Source: Bacillus sp. Cs-700 (lineage in GTDB: Bacteria > Bacillota > Bacilli > Bacillales > Guptibacillaceae). From it: 64,000 nt of DNA. How positions within the stretch are numbered: position 1 is the stretch's first letter; every line of letters starts with the position of its first letter. Shown piece by piece: positions 8,243 through 17,500 of this stretch. The stretch spans positions 3,768,001 through 3,832,000 of the forward strand of contig NZ_CP041063.1 of the NCBI RefSeq assembly GCF_011082085.1, written 5' to 3'. Made by a program: the position numbers and the translations under genes. The notes below the pieces were generated by a model that was given only the letters and a program-made list of their open reading frames with translations, was not told the DNA's origin and made no database searches.

Positions 8243-9085
8243 TTAAAATTCTTCGTAAGTAGCGGGATCTTGATTATTGATGCGACCATCAGGGCGCGTT
8301 AGTTCAGCCATCATGGCCATTTCAGTTTCATCTAATTCGAAATCGAAAATGGTTAGGTTCTCACGCTGGCGTTCTGGTGAGGAAGATTTAGGAATCGGGA
8401 TTGAACCTAATTGGTAATGCCAGCGTAAAATGATTTGGGAAACGGACTTGTTATGCTGATTCGCGATTTGCGTGATCGTTTCATTTTCTAAAATGTCATT
8501 CACTCGAGCCAGCGGGCTCCAAGATTCTGTTTTAATGTTGTTTTGTTCGTGCCATCTTCTTTGTTCATCTTGGTTAAAAAACGGATGTAATTCGATTTGA
8601 TTGATGCTTGGCTTAATCCCTGTTTCCTTTTCCAATTGTTCTAAGTGTTCAGGAAGGAAGTTGCATACGCCAATTGAGCGGATCAATCCCCATTTTTTTG
8701 CATCAATTAAAGCTTGCCATGCTTCCACAAAGTGACCTTGTTTCGGGTTTGGCCAGTGGATAAGGTACAAATCGTAGTAATCTAAATTGGCGCGATACAG
8801 TGATTCTTGAATAGCGGTGACCGCTTTTTCATATTCCTGGTAGCGACCTGGTAGTTTCGATGTGATGCGCAATTCGTTTCTTGGAATCGTACTGCGACGA
8901 ATGGCTTCGCCAACCGTTCCTTCATTCTCATAATTATACGCGGTGTCAATAAGGCGGTAGCCAACATCAATGGCACTTGTAATTCCTGTTGCACCATGAT
9001 TCCCGTTTAATTTGTAAGTTCCAAATCCAATCGCAGGTAAAGTAAGGCCATCATTCAACGTGATTTCTGGAATAGATTGCTTCAT
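8243..9085 (-). CDS. Aldo/keto reductase
   Basis: 280 aa, the standard length for bacterial NADPH-dependent AKRs of the YvgN/YtbE type. The catalytic tetrad is visible: Asp47, Tyr52 (DTAYNYENE), Lys77 (TSKLPG) and His110 (LIHWPNP). PIPKSSSPER near residue 235 is the NADPH-phosphate binding segment. It reduces aldehydes or ketones; the physiological substrate is not predictable. An inverted repeat, TCTAG-N9-CTAGA (9120-9138), lies about 35 bases upstream of the start and might be an operator. Confidence 0.9.
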   Translation of the reverse strand: MKQSIPEITLNDGLTLPAIGFGTYKLNGNHGATGITSAIDVGYRLIDTAYNYENEGTVGEAIRRSTIPRNELRITSKLPGRYQEYEKAVTAIQESLYRANLDYYDLYLIHWPNPKQGHFVEAWQALIDAKKWGLIRSIGVCNFLPEHLEQLEKETGIKPSINQIELHPFFNQDEQRRWHEQNNIKTESWSPLARVNDILENETITQIANQHNKSVSQIILRWHYQLGSIPIPKSSSPERQRENLTIFDFELDETEMAMMAELTRPDGRINNQDPATYEEF

Positions 9086-9119
9086 CCAAACTCATTCCTT
9101 TCTGGAGTACGTTCTTAAA

Positions 9120-9138
9120 TCTAGTACCTCGTTCTAGA
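9120..9138. promoter_or_regulatory. Inverted repeat upstream of the aldo/keto reductase
   Basis: TCTAG (9120-9124) and CTAGA (9134-9138) form an exact 5-bp inverted repeat with a 9-base spacer in the presumed promoter. No regulator gene is adjacent. This is only a candidate operator. Confidence 0.25.
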
Positions 9139-9210
9139 AAATGTAAACTTATGTAAGCGCGATCAATTCATTTTCAAAGAAAATAGTTGGGAACGATTTT
9201 ATCACACCCT

Positions 9211-9244
9211 AAAAGAGCTTACGGAAATGAGAGTAAGCTCTTTT
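9211..9244. terminator. Hairpin terminator after the Sda-like gene
   Basis: AAAAGAGCTTAC (9211-9222) pairs with GTAAGCTCTTTT (9233-9244): a 12-bp stem with A and T tails, able to work on both strands. Confidence 0.75.
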
Positions 9245-9257
9245 AAGTTACGGCGAC

Positions 9258-9425
9258 CTATCGAATCATTCTCGCCTTTTCATAACAATCTATATGGGGA
9301 TCAGGTGGAGTTAGCCCCCTGCGATAAATTTCAGAAGTTAACATTTCGATAAACGCTTGATCAAGTTGAAGCTTATACGCATCACAGTAGGCAATGAATA
9401 ACTCCTGATTTGTGAGAAACATCAT
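9258..9425 (-). CDS. Sda-like sporulation histidine kinase inhibitor
   Basis: 55 aa, read by hand on the minus strand. The start ATG at 9425 (or the next codon) follows AAGGAGGTC. The chain reads LTNQELFIAYCDAY, then LDQAFIEMLTSEIYRRGL, which fits the Sda helical hairpin (LSDELLIESYFKA, DFIELIENEIKRRSL). Sda binds KinA-type sporulation kinases and blocks phosphorelay entry when DNA replication is disturbed. The last ~18 residues (PPDPHIDCYEKARMIR) extend beyond classical Sda. An HD-GYP-like gene lies just upstream on the same strand. The housekeeping sda may be elsewhere, so this could be a paralogue. Confidence 0.75.
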   Translation of the reverse strand: MMFLTNQELFIAYCDAYKLQLDQAFIEMLTSEIYRRGLTPPDPHIDCYEKARMIR

Positions 9426-9482
9426 TCTGATGACCTCCTTAATTTGTTGTTGTGGGTGTAATGAAAAAGGATGTGCTGCTTT

Positions 9483-10121
9483 TCACTTTTGATGTGGTAC
9501 ATAATCAAAATAATGAAGCAGAATATTTTTCCCTTTTAATCGCTTTTCCATATAAGCAACAAATAAGAAAGTGCATCGAGGGTCATACAGATTTCGATGT
9601 TTCTTAAGTTCATGGATGGCGTCCTGATTTGATCGCTTTGAACGATAAGGTCGGTCCATTGTCATAGCGGTATAGCTATCAATCACACGAAGGAGATTTA
9701 CTGCAAACGGCAGCTGTTCCTTCAACATGTGATCAGGATATCCTGATCCGTCATTATTTTCGTGATGATGTAAGACTAAGGAAGGTTCGAAATCAATTTC
9801 TGGATAGTCACTTAAAATCTCTATGCCAAGTTCTGGGTGTTGTTCTAGCTCTCTTTTCTCACAAAGAGTGAGTGGTCTATTCTGTTGAAGAATCTCTTTT
9901 GGAACGAGTAGCATTCCTATGTTATGTAAAAGTACGGATTGAAGGATGATTGGCTTCAATAGGGAGTGAAGATTGTAGTGCAAGCAAAAATCAATAAAAT
10001 AACTTAAGGATTGAACGGAGTGATGAAAGGAAGGTGGATCGTGACGACGGAGAAGTTCCATCAATTGTAGTGATTGATAAGAAAATAAATGAGCGTGTCC
10101 GTGCAATGTACCCTTATTCAT
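9483..10121 (-). CDS. HD-GYP-like protein with degenerate HD motif
   Basis: 212 aa from the second ATG, which has the better spacing to AAAGGAG. It keeps HHENNDGSGYP (119-129) and DSYTAMTMDRPY, the GYP-side signatures of HD-GYP cyclic-di-GMP phosphodiesterases, but the HD pair itself is His66-Asn67 (LLHNIGM in place of LLHDIGK). Losing this metal-binding aspartate and the following lysine suggests a weak or non-catalytic, sensory protein. There is no response-regulator or membrane domain. The Sda-like gene follows on the same strand 57 bases later, so both may be in one transcript. Confidence 0.75.
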   Translation of the reverse strand: MNKGTLHGHAHLFSYQSLQLMELLRRHDPPSFHHSVQSLSYFIDFCLHYNLHSLLKPIILQSVLLHNIGMLLVPKEILQQNRPLTLCEKRELEQHPELGIEILSDYPEIDFEPSLVLHHHENNDGSGYPDHMLKEQLPFAVNLLRVIDSYTAMTMDRPYRSKRSNQDAIHELKKHRNLYDPRCTFLFVAYMEKRLKGKNILLHYFDYVPHQK

Positions 10122-10127
10122 GTTCAT

Positions 10128-10514
10128 TCTCCTTTTGAGGAGCCGGTTGCACTACTTGCTCCCTATCATTCAAGTGCCCAGGCTAAAATGATAGTTCATC
10201 GCATTCTCTTTTTTAGTGTTGTGGTTCTGTGATATGAAGGGAACTCCCATTCCTTATCTAATCAATACCATAAAAAAGCGGTTTTGTTAATAGTTTTATA
10301 CGCGAATCTATACAGAAGGTACAACTAGGTACCTAGAAAGAAAGTCTTTAAAGGGACCAATAATCCTATTGGGCAACAAAGAAATGAAACGGTGTTGTTT
10401 TTCGTGAAAAATATATGTTATTTCCCAATACAAATTTATCCATTTTGTAGTTAAGATGGTAGTATACTCATTTGTGAAAATCAGATGGGGTAATACATAT
10501 CGAGGAGGAGTAAA
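10128..10514. other. Intergenic region upstream of the LysM gene
   Basis: No gene seen in these 387 bases. They hold a perfect 12-bp palindrome, CTAGGTACCTAG (10325-10336), and a small hairpin (CCAATA 10357-10362 with TATTGG 10367-10372). I could not match the region to a known riboswitch class. It may be a long leader or the divergent control region. Confidence 0.5.
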
Positions 10515-10799
10515 ATGAAGAAGCTCGCAAAATTCGCAACAATTTCATTTGTCTCAGTTGGATTATTAGCTGGAGCAGCGCAGGTAGGTACCCCTACAGT
10601 TGAAGCAAAAGGGCCTGTAGTCAATGCGCCTGCTGGATGCTATGGACCGGTTTATTATACAGTGAAATATGGTGACACTTTATCAGAAATTGCATACAAA
10701 TATGGACTAACAACAAGCTATCTTGCTTCCTTGAACAATATTACCAACCCGAATCAAATTTACGTTGGACAAAGATTAAAAGCCTATAACTGCAATTAG
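10515..10799 (+). CDS. Secreted LysM-domain protein
   Basis: 94 aa. A signal peptide ([21 protein letters not shown]) with a likely cleavage near residue 30 is followed by one LysM domain (about 49-92: [17 protein letters not shown] then NQIYVGQRL). LysM binds the glycan of peptidoglycan or spore cortex. No catalytic domain is attached, so it may be an adaptor or cell-wall or spore protein. CGAGGAGG precedes the ATG. A terminator follows at once. Confidence 0.82.
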   Translation: MKKLAKFATISFVSVGLLAGAAQVGTPTVEAKGPVVNAPAGCYGPVYYTVKYGDTLSEIAYKYGLTTSYLASLNNITNPNQIYVGQRLKAYNCN

Positions 10800-10804
10800 A
10801 TCGT

Positions 10805-10846
10805 AAAACAGAGCTTACTGAGGTTTATCCTTAAGCTCTGTTTTTC
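10805..10846. terminator. Hairpin terminator shared by converging genes
   Basis: AAAACAGAGCTTA (10805-10817) pairs with TAAGCTCTGTTTT (10832-10844), with T runs on both sides. It overlaps the last codons of the GerAB-type gene. Confidence 0.75.
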
Positions 10847-11921
10847 TTATTGTGCTAATGATTAACAAAAGTAATGGAATTCCAAATACAAAGAAATAGC
10901 TTGCAGTGGCATGAACGTTTGAAAGGGTTTCAATTGTGAACATGTCATGAGGAACGAGTGAAATACTCAATATGAGAAAGGTCGTTATGATGATTGGCCA
11001 CATTGCTCTCTTTCGTTTCGTAAGCGTTTTGATGCCTTCAGAAGAGATATACAAATACGATCCAAACGAGGTTAAGACGGATACAGTCCAAATCGATAGA
11101 AACAGGAGGTCAATTCGATCGATGATAAGAAAGGAAATTCCCTTTAACATATAAACCGTAGGATCTTGAATCGTTTCAAACTGTTTAGGACTAAAATACA
11201 CGTATGTCGCAATCGTAATGAGGCAGTAGAAGCAGGTTACCGCAACGTTAGAGAGTGTTAAACTAACCAGAGCTTCTTTCCCTTTCTTTTGTAAATAAGG
11301 AAAAACAAATAAAGCCATCTCAAATCCAATCATTGAAAAGAACCCTTCAGGTGTAGCTTTTAGAATCGGACGTAACCCGTGCTCACCAATGGGAAGGATG
11401 TATCGGATATCGGAATATCTTAATGCCACTAGAATCATGACAATGAGAGGGACGACTAAGATTGTAACGAATTGATTGAATCGACCGAGCACTTTTACTC
11501 TTCCTGAGACAAGATATGCCCCTGAGATTGATAGAAGAGAAAGGATGACGATTGAAGGAGTTCGAGGCAGGATCCAAGTATTAATACTTATTTGAAATAG
11601 TTGGAGCACGAGGATTGCCGTTAATCCCGCAAATAAAATGTAGCCGATCGAAATCATTGTACCGATTAATCGTCCTGTGATTTTAGGTGCATACTCATAG
11701 AGTGATAAGGTAGAAAATCTTTTGCTTAAAAAATACAGAACGAAGATAACGATTTGAAACCCTATACCAGCAAGTATAATTGCGATCCATCCATCTTTTC
11801 CAGCTGTGGAGTAGAGGGTCTGGGGTAAGGAAAGAATACCTACACCCACCTGGGTCTGGAATATAATAAAGAGAAATTGAACTGAATTAATCTGCTTGCT
11901 CGTTTTCATCTCTACTTCCAT
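10815..11921 (-). CDS. GerAB/ArcD/ProY-family spore germination permease
   Basis: 368 aa with about ten hydrophobic segments. The N-terminal QFLFIIFQTQVGVGILSLP and the central GFFSMIGFEMALFVFPYLQ are typical of GerAB proteins, inner-membrane subunits that sense or bind germinants as part of GerA-type receptors. No gerAA or gerAC partner lies next to it, so it is an orphan B subunit like YndE or YkvT-region members, or a general amino-acid permease relative. A second ATG at 11909 is an equally possible start. Confidence 0.8.
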   Translation of the reverse strand: MEVEMKTSKQINSVQFLFIIFQTQVGVGILSLPQTLYSTAGKDGWIAIILAGIGFQIVIFVLYFLSKRFSTLSLYEYAPKITGRLIGTMISIGYILFAGLTAILVLQLFQISINTWILPRTPSIVILSLLSISGAYLVSGRVKVLGRFNQFVTILVVPLIVMILVALRYSDIRYILPIGEHGLRPILKATPEGFFSMIGFEMALFVFPYLQKKGKEALVSLTLSNVAVTCFYCLITIATYVYFSPKQFETIQDPTVYMLKGISFLIIDRIDLLFLSIWTVSVLTSFGSYLYISSEGIKTLTKRKRAMWPIIITTFLILSISLVPHDMFTIETLSNVHATASYFFVFGIPLLLLIISTIRKTELKDKPQ

Positions 11922-12093
11922 CTCCGATCATTCCGCGGTTACTACTACTATCTCCAGCTTATTAAAAAAAATGTGATGAGTAGAAAAGGTTATTCTTACG
12001 CTTAATTAAACCACAATATAGAAAATAATGGATTTGAATTGGTGAGATCAGGGTATTAAATAGAAGATTTTAACTTATGAAGGGGGAAGGGTA

Positions 12094-12642
12094 GTGGAAG
12101 AAACGGTGATGAAGTTCTACGAATCAAAAAGAAAATTACTCACATTAATGGTCGGGTGCTTGTTGTTCGTAGGCGCGGGTGTGTATTTTTCATATACTTT
12201 ATTTCAAGGAGGTAGCTTTTTGTTCGCTTTTATTATGCTACTTTGTGGTGGTTTTTTCCTATTTATTCTCACAATGTATGCTAAAAAAATCGCAACAGGC
12301 CACCCCCATGTAACCCTAACCCCAGAAGATTTGGAACTATATGTGCTCCCAACAGAGAAAATAAACATTCGATGGGAAGACATTGAGGCGTTTATCCCAT
12401 ATCGTATGCATAGTAATTCGTTTATAGGGCTTGTGATAAAAGACGAAGAACGCTATGCAAAGTTAATGCCAAATAAGATGAAAAAACTATCAAGAATGAA
12501 TGTAAGAATGGGCTATCCGCAATATAATATTGTTCTTTCTCATTTAAAACAAAAGAATCTACTTATTAAAGAATTAGAAAAGCGAATCGTTGAAACGAAT
12601 ACAAACGCAGCGAATTTTAAGACAGACGAAGCGCTTAAATAA
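12094..12642 (+). CDS. STM3941-family membrane protein
   Basis: 182 aa. Two hydrophobic helices (about 18-35 and 42-60) precede a soluble region with the family pattern TPEDLELY, INIRWEDIEAF and FIGLVIKDEERYAK, probably a PH-like fold on the cytoplasmic side. GTG at 12094 follows AAGGGGGAAGG; ATG 12109 is the alternative. The function is unknown. The stop is followed by a weak hairpin and a converging gene. Confidence 0.7.
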   Translation: MEETVMKFYESKRKLLTLMVGCLLFVGAGVYFSYTLFQGGSFLFAFIMLLCGGFFLFILTMYAKKIATGHPHVTLTPEDLELYVLPTEKINIRWEDIEAFIPYRMHSNSFIGLVIKDEERYAKLMPNKMKKLSRMNVRMGYPQYNIVLSHLKQKNLLIKELEKRIVETNTNAANFKTDEALK

Positions 12643-12668
12643 AGCACTAAATTTTGAGCTTTTTAAAG

Positions 12669-13223
12669 TTATGCCCTTTCCGACATCCTAATAAAAAGAT
12701 TGGTTATTAGTTTGGCGGCGTAAACGACAAATAAGTAGGCTGCTAAGAGTACGAACCAATTTGTATACAGTTCAAAAAGGTTGAGTCCTATTAGGAGTGG
12801 TTTAAAGATAAATGTAAACGCAATGGCAGAAAGCGTACCATATAGCCAGTAGTTTTTCTCCTTATTTAAGCACCATTGGTAAAGCAAAATAAAATAAACC
12901 GGTATGAATGAAGCGTCGATGCTAATGCTTGCAGGGAGTTGAGGGATGGCGATGTAAGGGTAATCCCACCAGGACTTTCTGACCCCTAGTGAGTCAAGAT
13001 AGGCAGCGATGACATGAATTGAAAAGCCAAAAAACCCAAGAAGGAAGATGTTTTTACGATCGATCAAGAAATACAATACGATAAGAGGGACGAGGAGCAT
13101 AGCAAGTATGGTCCAGAATTGCCACGTACTATAATTAGAGAACTGATGCCAGTAATCAATCGTTGCAGCTTCAAGTTCTTTTTTTATTGAAAGGATATGA
13201 TCAAATTGCTGTTGACGATCCAT
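12669..13223 (-). CDS. CBO0543-family membrane protein
   Basis: 184 aa with about five hydrophobic segments after a hydrophilic N-terminus. The segment SWWDYPYIAIPQLPASISIDASFIPV is typical of a family of Firmicute membrane proteins of unknown function. GGGAGG precedes the ATG. It is monocistronic and divergent from a VOC-family gene. Confidence 0.65.
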   Translation of the reverse strand: MDRQQQFDHILSIKKELEAATIDYWHQFSNYSTWQFWTILAMLLVPLIVLYFLIDRKNIFLLGFFGFSIHVIAAYLDSLGVRKSWWDYPYIAIPQLPASISIDASFIPVYFILLYQWCLNKEKNYWLYGTLSAIAFTFIFKPLLIGLNLFELYTNWFVLLAAYLFVVYAAKLITNLFIRMSERA

Positions 13224-13386
13224 TTAAATACCTCCCTTTATGGGTAGTATTTATCGATTGTTGAAACGGTATTACAAATCGGGAAAACTTTTGATAAGTT
13301 AAGTGAAAGATCATCCTACTAAAAGGAAAGTAAAGCATCAGTGACGAATTAATAAGCGACTTTACTATCCTAAATGAGGTGATGGG

Positions 13387-13797
13387 TTGGCTCGAACCGC
13401 AAAGCAATTATTTGTTAACTTACCGGTGAAGAACTTGGATAAGTCGATTCATTTTTTCACAGAGCTTGGTTTTGAATTTAATCCACAATTTACAGATGAG
13501 AAAGCTACGTGTATGGTGATCAATGAAAATACGTTTGTGATGCTGCTTGTTGAAGAGTTTTTTAAAACATTTACTACAAAGGAGCTAGTCAATCCAAAGT
13601 CATCAACGGAAGTGATTATGGCGATATCAGCTGAAAGCAATGATGAAGTTGATGAGATTGTGAAGCGAGCGCTAAACGCCGGGGGAAGTTCTTCAAATGA
13701 CGCCATTGACCATGGTTTCATGTATGCATGGAGCTTCCAAGATCTAGATGGTCATCTGTGGGAAGTGATGCATATGCAGGAAGGTTCAGTAGAGTAA
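13387..13797 (+). CDS. VOC-family (glyoxalase/bleomycin-resistance-like) protein
   Basis: 136 aa, one VOC domain: FVNLPVKNLDKSIHFFTELGFE at the start and DLDGHLWEVMHM at the end, the usual metal-edge strands. The length suits lactoylglutathione-lyase-like YaeR/PhnB relatives. The substrate is unknown. The start is TTG after GAGGTGAT; an ATG five bases earlier is out of frame. Confidence 0.82.
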   Translation: MARTAKQLFVNLPVKNLDKSIHFFTELGFEFNPQFTDEKATCMVINENTFVMLLVEEFFKTFTTKELVNPKSSTEVIMAISAESNDEVDEIVKRALNAGGSSSNDAIDHGFMYAWSFQDLDGHLWEVMHMQEGSVE

Positions 13798-13818
13798 GAT
13801 AGAACATAATAAATAAAA

Positions 13819-13858
13819 AAAAGGCCGCATCCTACTAATAAAGTGGATGAGGCCTTTT
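13819..13858. terminator. Bidirectional hairpin terminator
   Basis: AAAAGGCC-GCATCC pairs with GGATG-A-GGCCTTTT between the converging VOC and YceI genes. Confidence 0.75.
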
Positions 13859-13864
13859 AAATGA

Positions 13865-14395
13865 TTAGTCTGCTACAACAAACTCAAAATTCCCTTCAAA
13901 TTTAACATCTTTTCCTAGCAAGAAACCACCAGTTTCAATAGCTGCATTATACGTCATGCCGTATGCTTCACGGTTAACTTTCCCAGAAACGTCAAAACCA
14001 GCGACAGTGCTACCATCGAGCGGGCTTTTCGATGTTCCATTATATTCAACGGTAAACGTTTCTTCTTTTGTCACGCCTTTAATGGTGAAATTGCCAGTTA
14101 CATCATATTCTTCGTCTGATTTCTTTTTGATCGACTTGCTTTCGAATACCATGTTCGGGTATTGATCGGCTTCAAAGAAATCACCAGAGCGAAGGTGGCC
14201 GTCACGGTCTTCGTTACCTGTATCGATTGATTTTACAGAGATGGTTACTTTAATGTTTGCAGCTGTAAGGTCATTGAGATCTCCATTGAAATCAACGTCA
14301 AAGTCAGTGAATTCCCCTTTTGCTTTTGAAACCATCATATGTTTGATTTGAAAATCTAAGCTACTGTGGACCTTATCTAGTGTTAATGTTTTCAT
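13865..14395 (-). CDS. YceI-family lipid-binding protein
   Basis: 176 aa, no signal peptide. YceI proteins are lipocalin-like barrels that hold long isoprenoids or fatty amides. The pattern is clear: DKVHSSLDFQIKHMMVSK, GNEDRDGHLRSGDFFEADQYP, then NFTIKGVTKE. A cytoplasmic form is common in Firmicutes. The ribosome site is GAGGAGG. It stands alone. Confidence 0.9.
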   Translation of the reverse strand: MKTLTLDKVHSSLDFQIKHMMVSKAKGEFTDFDVDFNGDLNDLTAANIKVTISVKSIDTGNEDRDGHLRSGDFFEADQYPNMVFESKSIKKKSDEEYDVTGNFTIKGVTKEETFTVEYNGTSKSPLDGSTVAGFDVSGKVNREAYGMTYNAAIETGGFLLGKDVKFEGNFEFVVAD

Positions 14396-14556
14396 AATAA
14401 ATTCCTCCTCAAGGATTGGTGCTTTTTAGTATGAATTAAAGATATCTTATTTTTATCTTGAAGTCAAGATAATTTAATTAAAGGTATTAAGTTGGAATCA
14501 CAGCCGTCTGGAGATGCGGGCGATCGCATTGTGTGTGGTGTGATTGTTCAATAATA

Positions 14557-14597
14557 AAAGGGCAAACGGCTTTTATAAAACCGTTTGCCTTTTTTTA
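14557..14597. terminator. Hairpin terminator of the RND pump gene
   Basis: AAAAGGGCAAACGG and CCGTTTGCCTTTTTTT form a long stem directly after the RND stop codon (minus strand), with good A/T flanks. Confidence 0.75.
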
Positions 14598-17500
14598 GTT
14601 TGCGACACCTTGTTCTGTCACGACTTCCTGTTTGCGCTCTCGCTTTGCTTTTCGGAAATAAAGCAGTTCATAAAAAACAGGTACGATGACGAGTGTTAGC
14701 ACGGTTGCTCCGGACAGACCACCGATGACGACAACGGCAAGTGACTTTGATACGAGACTGCCATCTTCTGCATGACCGAATAGGAGTGGAAGCATGGCAC
14801 AAATGGTGGCGATCGCTGTCATGATAACTGGTCGGAGGCGCGTACTGCAAGCTTCCAGAATTGCATCGCGAATGATCATCGTTTCTTCATTTTGTTTCAC
14901 ACGATCGATTAACACAATCGCGTTAGTAACCACGATGCCAATGAGCATTAACGCTCCGATCAGTGCAGTCGCATCAGCTGGTACCCCTGAAATCAGTAGA
15001 CCAAGAACGGCGCCAATGGATGCTAGCGGGAGCGTCATCAGAATCGCAAGTGGTGCGCGCAGAGTTTTAAAGGTCAGCACCATAATGAGATACACAATGA
15101 GAATGGACGCGAGCATGGTTATGCCAAGGTCTTTAAAATCATCTGCCTGTTGCTGCGAAGCACCTCCAGTAGCAAGTGTCACGCCATTCGGTAAATCAAG
15201 ATCATTTACATTTTGATCGATATTTTGAGCAATAACCGAAAGCTCCTCTGGCGTCACTTCGGCTGTAATCCGTGCATACAAATCACCGTCTTTATGAAGC
15301 ACCGTGCTCGGTTTCTCTTCTGTGGTGATGGATGCAACTTGAGACAATGGAACAACGCCGTTTGACGTGGCAAGCGTTAAATCGTTTAGCTTAGAAAGTG
15401 AATCTGTTTTAATTCCGGCATTCAAATACACTGGAGTTTGTTGCTCGTTAAGCTCGATCGCACCAATTGGCTGTGGATTCAGCAAGCTTCGAATCTGCAT
15501 GGCCGTTTGCTCGGCATTGGCTTTTTCCGTATTGACCTTAACCGTATACACGGGCGACGTTTTATCCTGATTGCTTGAAACTTTTTGTACCCCATCGACT
15601 TCTTTCATTTCATTCATGATCTGATCAGAAGCAGTTAAAATATCGCTTGTATTGTTTCCGATTACATCGTACGTGATGGAGGAATTCGAGGAGCCACCAA
15701 ACATCGAAGACGGGCTCGCTTCAATCGTCACGTTCTTTTCATTCTCTTTCGCTTCGTTTACCTGGTCAATGAATTTCTCTGCGTCAGCGTCTTCTTTCAT
15801 AATGAAGAGGTAACTTACAGTATCTGGATCGCTCACCTGACCATACTGCGCATCTTCTTCGCTCGATCCATATTGGGTAACCATATGTTCATAGCCATCA
15901 AAGTCAGCTAATGTCTGTTCAAAATCCACCATCCGTTCTTGCTTTGTTTCTTCAGGCGTTGCGCTTGGAAATTCCATACTGACGGATACCATTGAAGCAT
16001 CGTTTGCACCGGTTGCTGCTTTTGGCATTGTCATGTAAAGCGCGATCGATCCACCAAATACGAGCATCGCTAACAAGATTGGCACGAATTTATGATTAAG
16101 CGACCAGCGTAATACGCTTAAATAACGATCAGGCGTTTTGTGTGCTGGCAAAGTGGTGTTCTTCAGCATCGCTCGACTTAGAAGTGGAACGACGGTAAGC
16201 GCAACAATAAGGGATGCGAGTAGAGAGTAAGTAACGGTTAAGCCAAAAGGTAAAAGGAAAGCTCTAAGGGAACCATTCACTAGCCCCATTGGCAAGAAAA
16301 CGGCAACCGTAATGAGCGTTGAAGACGTAATCGCTCTCGATACTTCCTTAGTGGCATCAAGCACCATCGTTTTAGACAGCTTCTCATTTTGACTTCGCCT
16401 GAAGATGTTCTCAACGACAACAATACTGTCATCAACAAGGCGTCCGACGGCCACAGCCACCCCGCCAAGCGTAAGAATATTTAATGTTACGCCAGATAGC
16501 CAGAGAAGAAGGAGCGTAATGGCGAGTGAAAGTGGAATGGAAAGCGCCGTAATGAGCGTCGGTTTAAATTTCCTCAGAAATAATAAAATCACAAGTGTGG
16601 CAAATAAAGCACCAAGTCCAACTTCACGAGCCATGCTCGTTACCGAATTTTTTACCATGTCACCAGTTGTAAAAAGCGTAGTCGCTTCCACACCTGGGTA
16701 GTCTTTGTTGATTTTTTTCACCGTTTCTTCGACTTCATTTCCAGCCGTTACAGCACTCGCATCGCTTTCTTTAAAAAGCACCACGGCAACAGCTTCTTTC
16801 CCGTCAACACGCGCAATCATATCTTCCGATTTTACTTGCTCAACCGATGCGATCTCTTTCAAAGAAAAAGAAGGCGCATCCGGAATTTGAAGTGGGATCG
16901 GTAAATTTTCAAGCGCCTCAATCGACGTCAGATTATCGGTAACATTAATCGTGCTTTTTTGTCCATCTATTGTACTGTTTCCAGCAGTGGCTGATACGTT
17001 TTGTCCTTGCAGAACGCCCATAACTGCATTCACTGGAATTTGAAGCTCTTTCAATTTATCCTGATCTAAATTGATTTGAATACGAGATCCACTTTCACCT
17101 ACGATGCTCGCAGCTGACAAGTTTTCTTCATTTTCAAAAAGCGGTTTAAACTCATCGTTCACCTTTTCGATGTTCGTTTTCGTTAATCCATCGTCAAACG
17201 TAAGCGAGACTTGACCAACAGGAATCATTGTTGTATTGAGCTGGGACACCTGTGGTTTTCCGATGCCTTCAGGTAGTGAGAGCGAGCTAATGGCATCTTG
17301 CACATTGTTCTTCGCTTCTTTCATATTTGTTTTGGAGTCAAAGTTGATCACGATTTGTGAAAAGCCTTCGCCAGTTGTTGAAAGGATGGAGGTTTTTCCA
17401 TTAATCGACGCAACCGCCTGTTCGACAGGCTCTGTGACCGATGTCGTCATCGATCCTGCATCATACCCCTGACCTAGTGTCACGACTGTTACTTGTGGAT

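Noticed and set aside
10300-10500. Known riboswitch upstream of the LysM gene
   Set aside because: I compared it by eye with c-di-GMP, c-di-AMP, T-box and purine consensus elements; none matched.
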